In this document: positions 36,580 through 42,266 of the stretch, piece after piece | Numbering within the stretch: position 1 is the stretch's first letter | Layout: each line of letters opens with the position of its first letter | From: Pelotomaculum sp. | Lineage (GTDB): Bacteria; Bacillota; Desulfotomaculia; Desulfotomaculales; Pelotomaculaceae | Length of the DNA: 42,266 nucleotides | Direction: 5' to 3' | Assembly: GCA_018435055.1 (NCBI GenBank) | Contig: JAHDOA010000012.1 | Coordinates: 1-42,266, forward strand | The notes under the pieces: generated by a model | The model's database searches: none | What the model was told of the DNA's origin: nothing | Seen by the model: the letters and a program-made list of their open reading frames with translations, nothing else | Translations under genes and position numbers: made by a program

Positions 36580-36909
36580 ATGTATGAAATTAAAGAAAAT
36601 CGCAGAGAGCTTTTCGATGGCACTGAGATCACTACCTACACCCGCGATGTTGTAAGTGCCAATATCCTGCAGGTCGAAGCCGGAACAACCGGCTACAAAG
36701 GTGGCGACACCGGCCACGGCGGACGCACCTATTTCCGCATTTCCGATGAAGCCAGCACAGATATCCATGTCACGCCTTTTATAGACAGATTCGGCTGCAA
36801 CGGTTTTGAAGTTACCCTCGGCGGCGACTGCGAACTGGAAACCATGATCCGCGCCCTGAAATTTATCACGAAGGTGCTGGAGGAAGAATCGGAGGAGGTG
36901 TACGACTGA
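36580..36909 (+). CDS. Phage protein of unknown function
   Basis: 109 residues; start 4 nt after the previous stop (CAGGAGG upstream). TGYKGGDTGHGGRTYFRISD and VTLGGDCELETMIRALKFIT are its most distinctive parts, as in a small family found next to phage primases. No function known to me. It overlaps the primase start by one base (TGATG). Confidence 0.75.
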   Translation: MYEIKENRRELFDGTEITTYTRDVVSANILQVEAGTTGYKGGDTGHGGRTYFRISDEASTDIHVTPFIDRFGCNGFEVTLGGDCELETMIRALKFITKVLEEESEEVYD

Positions 36910-39182
36910 TGTTTACCCTGTTTAGCGCCGATTTTATCGGCAATCCCGGAAACTGCTCCTATCCGCATAAAACCGTTGTCATGGATACGGACAGCATGAA
37001 AGCCGCAGTCAGTCACGACTATGTGTGTGCGGAGTACAAAAACCACTACCGCAACAGCGACAACTTCCTCTCCGCTGACTGTCTTCCCGTGGACTGTGAT
37101 AATGACCATTCAGAAGATCCGAAAGACTGGATCACACCGGCAGACGTGTTGGAGGCATTTCCGGGAGTAAGCCTCGTCATCCATTACAGCCGCTTTAATC
37201 AGCGCGAGAAAAACGGCAAACCGGCAAGGCCAAAGTTCCATGTGCTCTTTCCCATCGACCGGGTAACGGATGCTGCCCTCTATAGCGATATGAAGAAGCT
37301 GGTCAATTCCATATTTCCGTATTTCGATACGAAGGCACTGGATGCTGCTCGCTTCTTCTTCGGAACACAGGAGCCGAATGTGGAGCTCTATCCCGGTCGC
37401 ATGAACCTCACGGAATTTTTGAATGACGACGAGTTCGATGCAGACCTGCCCGGCGGCCACGAGAAGGATGTCGTGATCCCGGAAGGAAGCCGTAATGCTA
37501 CCATGTCCCGCTTTGCCGGTATCGTCATTAAGAAATACGGCGATACGGAAAAGGCCTACCAAAGTTTTCTGGAAAAGGCCGCGACCTGCGTGCCGCCTCT
37601 GGATAACAGCGAGCTTAGTACAATCTGGCACAGCGCCCAGCGTTTTTATTCCAAGATCAGCCGAGAGGACGGATATGTCCCTCCAGAGGTCTATAACAAC
37701 GAGAACAGCTATAAGCCGGAGGACTTTTCCGATGTGGGACAAGCTGAGGTGCTCTCGAAGTATTTTGCAAACGAGCTGCGCTACTCACCAGCCACCCACT
37801 TTATCCGATACAGCGATCACTACTGGCAGGAAACAGAGCCCGGCGCACAGGCCGTCGCTCATGAACTCACCCGCAGGCAGCTCGCAGAAGCCAATCGAAA
37901 TATGATGGAGGCTCTACAGAAGCTCAAAAATTGCGGAGCGCAAGAAATCCTTGATAACACATCCAAGGCCAAAGCTGAACAGCTGATGAGCGACGAGCAG
38001 ATGGAGGCCTATCAGGAGTTCCTTGCCGCCAAGGCCTACCAGAGCTTTGCCGTCCGTAGACGCGACTCCAAAAACATTACATCTACCCTCAAAGAGACGC
38101 ACCCGATGCTTGAAATCTCACCAAGGGATCTGGACGCGGACTGCTTCCTGCTCTGCACACCGGAGGCGACCTACGACCTTCGTAAAGGTATGGCCGGAGC
38201 CCGCGAGCACTCAGCAGATGACTTTATTACGAAAATCACGTCCGTGTCACCCGGAGGTAAAGGAGCGCAGCTCTGGCAGGATAATCTGGATCTGATTTTT
38301 CAGAAGGATCAGCAGCTTATCGACTATGTACAGATGATCTGTGGTCTTGCTGCTATCGGGAAAGTTTTTGTGGAGGCGCTCATCATTGCATACGGCGATG
38401 GACGTAACGGCAAATCCACCTTCTGGAATGCCATCTCCCGCGTGCTGGGACTCTACAGCGGAAATATATCCGCAGACACTCTGACTGTCGGCTGCCGCAG
38501 GAACATCAAGCCGGAAATGGCTGAGGTCAAAGGCAAACGCCTGCTGATCGCTGCGGAAATGCAGGAAGGCGCAAGGCTCAACGACTCCACCGTCAAGCAG
38601 CTCTGCTCTACGGATGATGTGTTCGCGGAGAAAAAGTATAAAGACCCGTTTTCCTTCAAGCCCTGCCACACGCTGGTTCTATATACGAACCACCTGCCTC
38701 GCGTCTCCGCCTCCGATGACGGTATCTGGCGCAGGCTTATCGTGATCCCGTTCAATGCCAAGATCGAAGGCAAGGCCGACATCAAAAATTACGGTGAGTA
38801 CCTGTATGAAAATGCCGGTGAAAGCATACTGGCATGGATCATCGAAGGTGCTAAAAAAGTCATTGCGCTGGACTACCAGATTCCGGTACCGGACTGTGTG
38901 ACGAAGGCCATCGATGAATATCGCAGCCAGAACGACTGGTTCGGACATTTTCTGGATGAGAAGTGCGATGTGGATGAGTCCTTTAAGGAAAGCTCCTCGG
39001 CGCTCTATCAGGCATACCGCAACTACTCGCTGGATTGCAATGAGTATGTGCGCAGCACGGCAGATTTTTACTTTGCGCTGGAGAAAGCCGGATTCGAGCG
39101 GCTGACACTGAATCGGAAGCGCTATTTTAAGGGCTTAAAGATTCATGATGACAACGGCGCAGAGGAAGATTTTCTGCAGTAA
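36909..39182 (+). CDS. P4-type primase/SF3 helicase
   Basis: 757 residues. The N-terminal part looks like an archaeo-eukaryotic-type primase (VDCDND at 61-66, then FHVLFPID). The C-terminal SF3 (D5/P4) helicase has Walker A GDGRNGKST at about 496-504, Walker B LLIAAEM and motif C TLVLYTNHLPR. It opens the origin and primes synthesis for the phage polymerase. A large inverted repeat lies 14 bp after the stop and might be its origin site. Confidence 0.93.
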   Translation: MFTLFSADFIGNPGNCSYPHKTVVMDTDSMKAAVSHDYVCAEYKNHYRNSDNFLSADCLPVDCDNDHSEDPKDWITPADVLEAFPGVSLVIHYSRFNQREKNGKPARPKFHVLFPIDRVTDAALYSDMKKLVNSIFPYFDTKALDAARFFFGTQEPNVELYPGRMNLTEFLNDDEFDADLPGGHEKDVVIPEGSRNATMSRFAGIVIKKYGDTEKAYQSFLEKAATCVPPLDNSELSTIWHSAQRFYSKISREDGYVPPEVYNNENSYKPEDFSDVGQAEVLSKYFANELRYSPATHFIRYSDHYWQETEPGAQAVAHELTRRQLAEANRNMMEALQKLKNCGAQEILDNTSKAKAEQLMSDEQMEAYQEFLAAKAYQSFAVRRRDSKNITSTLKETHPMLEISPRDLDADCFLLCTPEATYDLRKGMAGAREHSADDFITKITSVSPGGKGAQLWQDNLDLIFQKDQQLIDYVQMICGLAAIGKVFVEALIIAYGDGRNGKSTFWNAISRVLGLYSGNISADTLTVGCRRNIKPEMAEVKGKRLLIAAEMQEGARLNDSTVKQLCSTDDVFAEKKYKDPFSFKPCHTLVLYTNHLPRVSASDDGIWRRLIVIPFNAKIEGKADIKNYGEYLYENAGESILAWIIEGAKKVIALDYQIPVPDCVTKAIDEYRSQNDWFGHFLDEKCDVDESFKESSSALYQAYRNYSLDCNEYVRSTADFYFALEKAGFERLTLNRKRYFKGLKIHDDNGAEEDFLQ

Positions 39183-39195
39183 TCCGGGACTATGA

Positions 39196-39286
39196 CAAGG
39201 TGTATCAAGGTCTTATATAAAAACTCTCTTAGGCCTAAAAAAATAGCTCTAAGAAAAAGTTTGGTAAATACCATTGATACACCTTG
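39196..39286. repeat. Large inverted repeat after the primase gene (origin candidate)
   Basis: CAAGGTGTATCAA (39196-39208) and TTGATACACCTTG (39274-39286) are perfect 13-bp inverted arms; both continue as AGGT/TGGT-like extensions. Inside, AAACTCTCTTAG pairs with CTAAGAAAAAGTTT with a bulge. The loop region is AT-rich. Position next to a P4-type primase and the lack of a T tract favour a replication origin or protein-binding site rather than a terminator. Confidence 0.6.
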
Positions 39287-39323
39287 CACATCCCCTGAAA
39301 TTAACGCCTGACGGAGGTTTGCA

Positions 39324-39605
39324 ATGATAGAAAAACAGATAGAAAACAAGTTAACTATGGCGGTGAAAAAGAACGGCGGCATTGCACTTAAGCTGGTGTG
39401 TCCCTCTTTCGCAGGAATGCCCGACCGTCTGATCTTACTCCCTGACGGCCATATCGGTTTCGCGGAGCTGAAGGCACCCGGCAAAAAGCCACGCCCTCTC
39501 CAGCTCTCACGCCACAGGCTGCTGCGGGAACTTGGCTACCGAGTATATGTCATTGACGATCCGGAGCAGATTGGAGGGATGATCGATGAACTTCAATCCA
39601 CATGA
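39324..39605 (+). CDS. VRR-NUC domain nuclease
   Basis: 93 residues, the whole being a VRR-NUC (PD-(D/E)XK) domain: GMPDRLILLPDGHIGFAELK (D34, E48, K50) and RPLQLSRHRLLRELG. A GGAGG site precedes the ATG. It overlaps the SNF2 gene by 20 nt; this pair occurs in many phages and probably acts on recombination or branched replication intermediates. Confidence 0.93.
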   Translation: MIEKQIENKLTMAVKKNGGIALKLVCPSFAGMPDRLILLPDGHIGFAELKAPGKKPRPLQLSRHRLLRELGYRVYVIDDPEQIGGMIDELQST

Positions 39606-40938
39606 TTATCAGGCTTATGCCATCCGCTACATCGAAAAGCATCCCGTGGCTGCAGTCCTTTTAGATATGGGACTTGGCAAAACGATCATCAGCCTGACGG
39701 CAGTATATGACCTGTTGTTTGACAGCTTCGATGTGCATCGCGTTTTAGTGGTGGCTCCCTTAAGAGTCGCCCGCGATACATGGCCAGCAGAAATCCAGAA
39801 ATGGGAGCACCTAAGAGGTCTGACCTATGCGGTCGCAGTCGGGACACCGAAGGAGCGAAAAGCCGCCCTCATGCAGCAAGCGGATATCACGATCATCAAC
39901 CGTGAAAACCTGCAGTGGCTCATTGACGAGTCCGGCTTTCCCTTTGACTTCGATATGGTGATTATCGATGAGCTGTCATCCTTCAAAAATCACAAATCCA
40001 AGCGCTTTAAGTCGCTGATGAAGGTACGGCCACGGATTCACCGGATTATCGGGCTCACAGGCACTCCTTCCTCCAACGGTCTCATGGATCTGTGGGCAGA
40101 GTTTAAAGTGCTGGATATGGGCGAGCGCCTCGGACGCTTTATCACACAGTACCGGACAAATTACTTCATGCCGGACAAGAGAAACGGCGAGATCATCTAC
40201 TCCTACAAGCCACTGCCTTATGCGGAGGACGCCATCTATCGGAGGATCTCGGATATCACGATTTCCATGAAATCTACCGACCATCTGAAGATGCCGGAGC
40301 TGGTTTCAACAGAATATGAAGTGCAGCTTTCTGACTCTGAGCGCAGCCGTTATGAAGATTTGAAACAGGAGCTCATATTGCAGCTCCCTGATGGTGAGGT
40401 GACTGCTGCCAATGCCGCATCGCTTACAGGCAAGCTCTCACAGCTCGCAAATGGTGCCATATATGCCGATACCGGTGAGGTCATTGAGTTCCACGATAGG
40501 AAGCTGGACGCTTTGGAGGATATTATCGAGGCCGCCAATGAAAAACCGCTTCTTGTGGCCTACTGGTTCCGGCATGACCTAAGCCGCATCAAGAACCGCT
40601 TCAATGTTCGGGAGATCAAGACCAGCCGCGATATTGCTGACTGGAATGCGGGAAAGATTCCTGTAGCAGTCATCCATCCGGCCTCTGCCGGTCACGGTTT
40701 GAACCTTCAGGCCGGAGGCTCCACCCTTGTGTGGTTCGGCCTTACATGGTCTCTGGAATTATATCAGCAGACCAACGCCCGTCTCTGGCGGCAAGGTCAA
40801 GAATCCGGCACTGTGGTGATCCAGCACATTATTACCAAGGGCACCATCGACGAAAGGATCGTAAAGGCGCTATCCAAGAAAGAAATGACGCAGACCGCAC
40901 TGATTGACGCGGTCAAGGCTGACCTTGAGGTGGTGTGA
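39586..40938 (+). CDS. SNF2-family DNA helicase/translocase
   Basis: 450 residues. Walker A DMGLGKT at 27-33, DELS at about 128-131 (IIDELSSFK), GLTGTPSSNG, and the C-terminal motifs SAGHGLNLQAGG and ARLWRQGQ. Short phage type without extra domains. It works with the VRR-NUC protein. It ends in TGATG, coupling it to the next gene. Confidence 0.95.
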   Translation: MNFNPHDYQAYAIRYIEKHPVAAVLLDMGLGKTIISLTAVYDLLFDSFDVHRVLVVAPLRVARDTWPAEIQKWEHLRGLTYAVAVGTPKERKAALMQQADITIINRENLQWLIDESGFPFDFDMVIIDELSSFKNHKSKRFKSLMKVRPRIHRIIGLTGTPSSNGLMDLWAEFKVLDMGERLGRFITQYRTNYFMPDKRNGEIIYSYKPLPYAEDAIYRRISDITISMKSTDHLKMPELVSTEYEVQLSDSERSRYEDLKQELILQLPDGEVTAANAASLTGKLSQLANGAIYADTGEVIEFHDRKLDALEDIIEAANEKPLLVAYWFRHDLSRIKNRFNVREIKTSRDIADWNAGKIPVAVIHPASAGHGLNLQAGGSTLVWFGLTWSLELYQQTNARLWRQGQESGTVVIQHIITKGTIDERIVKALSKKEMTQTALIDAVKADLEVV

Positions 40939-41162
40939 TGACCGATCCTTATGAAAATCTCGCCAATGCCATCGTGTTGCAGGCAGTGAAGGATTACCGG
41001 GACGCCCTGAAGCGCCTGAAAAAGAAACCCGGTAATCAAGCCGCCATGTCGGATGCAATGGAGTGTGAACGGTTCTTCAGCTCCGGCTGGTACAAGGCCT
41101 TAACGAGTGTAGACGGCGAGTATCTCATACAAAAACTACGAGAGGAGGCGAAGTCCTTATGA
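40938..41162 (+). CDS. Small phage protein of unknown function
   Basis: 74 residues from the ATG at 40938, overlapping the SNF2 stop by one base (a GTG one codon earlier is possible). CERFFSSGWYKALTSVDGEY is a conserved-looking part; families with this motif lie before the DUF1492 regulator in Firmicute phages. Function unknown. Overlaps the next gene by 4 nt (ATGA). Confidence 0.75.
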   Translation: MTDPYENLANAIVLQAVKDYRDALKRLKKKPGNQAAMSDAMECERFFSSGWYKALTSVDGEYLIQKLREEAKSL

Positions 41163-41587
41163 CAGTAAAAGAATATCTCCATCAGGCCTACCGCCTTGAT
41201 CAGAGAATCAAGTCCGACACAATGGAAGCACAAAACCTGCGTGAGATGGCAGGCAGCGTGTCGGCTATCCAATATGATAAAGACCGCGTGCAGACGTCGC
41301 GTAATACCGAAGCACCATTTGTCCGGACACTTGAGAAGCTGTGGACACTGGAAAAGAAAATCGCCGGTGAGCTGGAAATGCTATCAGACCTTAAGAAACA
41401 GATACGGGAGGTCATTGAGACAGTTCCTGATACCGACGAGCGCATGGTACTCAAGTACCGCTACATTCACAACTATACGTGGGAGCAGATCGGAATGGAA
41501 CTCTGTGCAGATGCCCGCACCATTCGTCGCTGGCACGGTAAGGCGCTCCTTCATGTAACACTTCCGGATGATCCGATTATCATTTGA
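41159..41587 (+). CDS. DUF1492 / ArpU-like phage late transcription regulator
   Basis: 142 residues. The N-terminal helices (EYLHQAYRLDQRIKSDTMEA) are followed by a sigma region 4-like helix-turn-helix: RMVLKYRYIHNYTWEQIGME then ARTIRRWHGKALL. Proteins of this type end the replication module and switch on the late (packaging/structural) genes. The three phased TGTCC boxes that start 14 bp after the stop are its likely target. Confidence 0.88.
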   Translation: MTVKEYLHQAYRLDQRIKSDTMEAQNLREMAGSVSAIQYDKDRVQTSRNTEAPFVRTLEKLWTLEKKIAGELEMLSDLKKQIREVIETVPDTDERMVLKYRYIHNYTWEQIGMELCADARTIRRWHGKALLHVTLPDDPIII

Positions 41588-41600
41588 AATGCGCCCGAAA

Positions 41601-41651
41601 TGTCCTGCTTTGTCCTAAGATGTCCACCCGCCCTTTATGATAGTATATAAT
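41601..41651 (+). promoter_or_regulatory. Candidate late promoter with three phased TGTCC boxes
   Basis: TGTCC begins at 41601, 41611 and 41621, exactly one helical turn apart, followed 20 bp later by TATAAT (41646-41651, TAGTATATAAT). There is no -35 at the right place, as expected for an activator-dependent promoter. Confidence 0.6.
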
Positions 41652-41692
41652 CAGCGAAAAGAATAAAGAAACAGCTGCACGCGCAGCACACA

Positions 41693-41725
41693 AGCCTTGC
41701 GGGAACACCCTGCAGGGCTTTCTTT
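41693..41725 (+). terminator. Attenuator-like terminator in the late leader
   Basis: AAGCCTTGCGGG pairs (with G-U pairs) with CCTGCAGGGCTT and is followed by TCTTT. It lies between the late promoter and the HNH gene, so it would stop transcription unless read through. Confidence 0.55.
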
Positions 41726-41749
41726 ATGCCCTGAAAGGAGGCACGGCTT

Positions 41750-42097
41750 ATGCCAAGAAAACCACAACGACCGTGCCGCTATCCCGGCTGCCCACATCTT
41801 ACGGACGGCGTTTATTGTGAGGAGCACGCCAAGATCATGGAACAGCACTACGAGAAGTTCCAGCGCGGCTACTCTCCCGGCAAACGCTACGGCAGAGCAT
41901 GGAAACGAATCCGTGACCGCTACGTTCATAAGCACCCGCTTTGTGAGCAGTGCTTAAAGGAAGGACGCTACGTCGCGGTCGAGGAAGTCCACCACATTGT
42001 GCCGCTTGCTGAGGGAGGATCGAATGACGAGTCCAACCTTATGAGTCTTTGTCGTTCGTGTCACGAGAAGATTCACCGCGAGCGCGGCGACCGGTAG
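41750..42097 (+). CDS. Phage HNH endonuclease
   Basis: 115 residues. Zinc cysteines C65/C68 (CEQC) and C101/C104 (CRSC) frame the HNH motif with HH at 81-82, N96 and H105/H109. AAAGGAGG precedes the ATG. The HNH gene just before the small terminase is needed for DNA packaging and cos cleavage in HK97-like phages. A further N-terminal CRYPGC ... YCEEH pair may bind a second zinc. Confidence 0.93.
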   Translation: MPRKPQRPCRYPGCPHLTDGVYCEEHAKIMEQHYEKFQRGYSPGKRYGRAWKRIRDRYVHKHPLCEQCLKEGRYVAVEEVHHIVPLAEGGSNDESNLMSLCRSCHEKIHRERGDR

Positions 42098-42213
42098 GGC
42101 GGTCAAAATCTCTACGCCCCTCTTCCCCGGAAAACGGCGCGGGGTCTTTTACGCAAAAATTGCAATTCAAACAGGGTATTAAACCCTGCACCACAGAAAT
42201 GGAAGTGATCGAC
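42098..42213 (+). other. Non-coding stretch between HNH and terminase (cos/pac candidate)
   Basis: Contains GGTCAAAATCTCTACGCCCC, a CCCC...GGGG hairpin region (42126-42144) followed by TCTTTTACGCAAAAATTGC, and CAGGG/CCCTG arms at 42172-42188. A conserved block with a ...TTTTACGC... element at this position recurs in phages with the HNH-terminase pair and is a plausible packaging (cos) site. This is recall, not comparison. Confidence 0.4.
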
Positions 42214-42266
42214 ATGGCGAAAGACGGAACCTATCGCGGCGGGCGGCGTGTCAAAGCTGGCTCCAA
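42214..42266 (+). CDS. Small terminase subunit (P27 type), first 17 codons
   Basis: ATG at 42214-42216 with GGAAGTGATC upstream. The sequence MAKDGTYRGGRRVKAGS resembles the basic Gly/Arg-rich start of P27-family small terminases, and the position right after HNH is the expected one. Cut by the window edge. Confidence 0.7.
   Translation, partial: MAKDGTYRGGRRVKAGS

Larger units (their letters stand above)
29287..42266 (+). mobile_element. Phage/prophage early and replication region (partial)
   Basis: A continuous plus-strand gene series, visibly richer in GC than the sequence to its left: XRE and ImmA regulators, DUF2800 nuclease, DUF2815 single-strand binding protein, DNA polymerase A, P4-type primase, VRR-NUC, SNF2 helicase, DUF1492 regulator, HNH nuclease and the start of the small terminase. 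This order is characteristic of temperate siphoviruses of Firmicutes. The packaging, structural and lysis genes lie beyond the right edge. No integrase or excisionase is present in the window. Confidence 0.85.

Noticed and set aside
36729-37742. Minus-strand frames opposite the primase gene
   Set aside because: Long only because of the GC-rich codon pattern of the plus-strand primase; no starts with ribosome sites.

Overview
The window looks like an accessory (defence and mobile-element) region of a Gram-positive Firmicute, most likely a gut clostridium of the Lachnospiraceae type. The reasons are strong AGGAGG ribosome sites before almost every gene, an Erm(G)-type macrolide-resistance gene, and a phage replication module of the DUF2800/DUF2815/PolA/P4-primase/VRR-NUC/SNF2 kind that is common in that group. 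Base composition changes visibly from block to block: AT-rich on the left (restriction system 1, ietAS, erm), intermediate in the transposon and restriction system 2, and clearly GC-richer in the phage. This suggests a mosaic built by successive acquisitions. No tRNA, rRNA or CRISPR array was seen.

Layout. 1-300: an IS21-family remnant (end repeats plus a truncated istA start). 556-9026: a minus-strand type I restriction-modification operon headed by a small Cro/C1-type regulator (XRE-hsdM-hsdS-hsdR), followed by a separate 513-residue protein that joins a specificity-type (TRD) region to a C-terminal HEPN-like region. 9118-13140: an ietAS-type pair (AAA+ ATPase and S8 serine protease), with its own promoter and a terminator lying in a ~210-bp repeat. 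13143-16260: a transposon with a DUF6431-type protein, a DDE transposase split by a frameshift, and an ExeA/TniB-like ATPase. 16803-18000: a second copy of the ~210-bp repeat, then erm(G). 18000-18593: the 5' part of an IS110-family element, which has lost its catalytic C-terminus but keeps its upstream non-coding end. 18567-29090: a seven-gene, tightly coupled minus-strand operon, XRE-hsdM-hsdS-hsdR-GmrSD-like nuclease-SEC-C/transglutaminase-like protein-PD-(D/E)XK protein. 29287-42266: the early/replication half of a phage or prophage on the plus strand, running from an XRE/ImmA regulator pair to the first codons of the small terminase.

How the genes work together. Three defence units lie within 29 kb. 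Both type I operons begin with closely related regulators (about 47 of the first 64 residues identical by hand count), although their HsdM, HsdS and HsdR proteins are clearly different. Each carries extra genes beyond the three hsd genes: a TRD-HEPN protein in the first, and a modified-DNA-type restriction enzyme plus two small proteins in the second. The second operon is the best candidate for an under-described composite system: every junction is a stop/start overlap or a gap of a few tens of bases, and one ribosome site is encoded inside the last codons of the preceding gene.

The phage half is rich in non-coding structure: a palindromic operator used twice, a nested hairpin leader with a short upstream reading frame, a 40-nt leader element repeated 4.5 kb apart, a large inverted repeat next to the primase, and a late-promoter candidate with three TGTCC repeats exactly 10 bp apart. 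No integrase is present in the window, so the lysogeny end of the phage is missing, lies elsewhere, or has been replaced by the second restriction operon. All identifications rest on motif recognition and recall of families; no database search was run.
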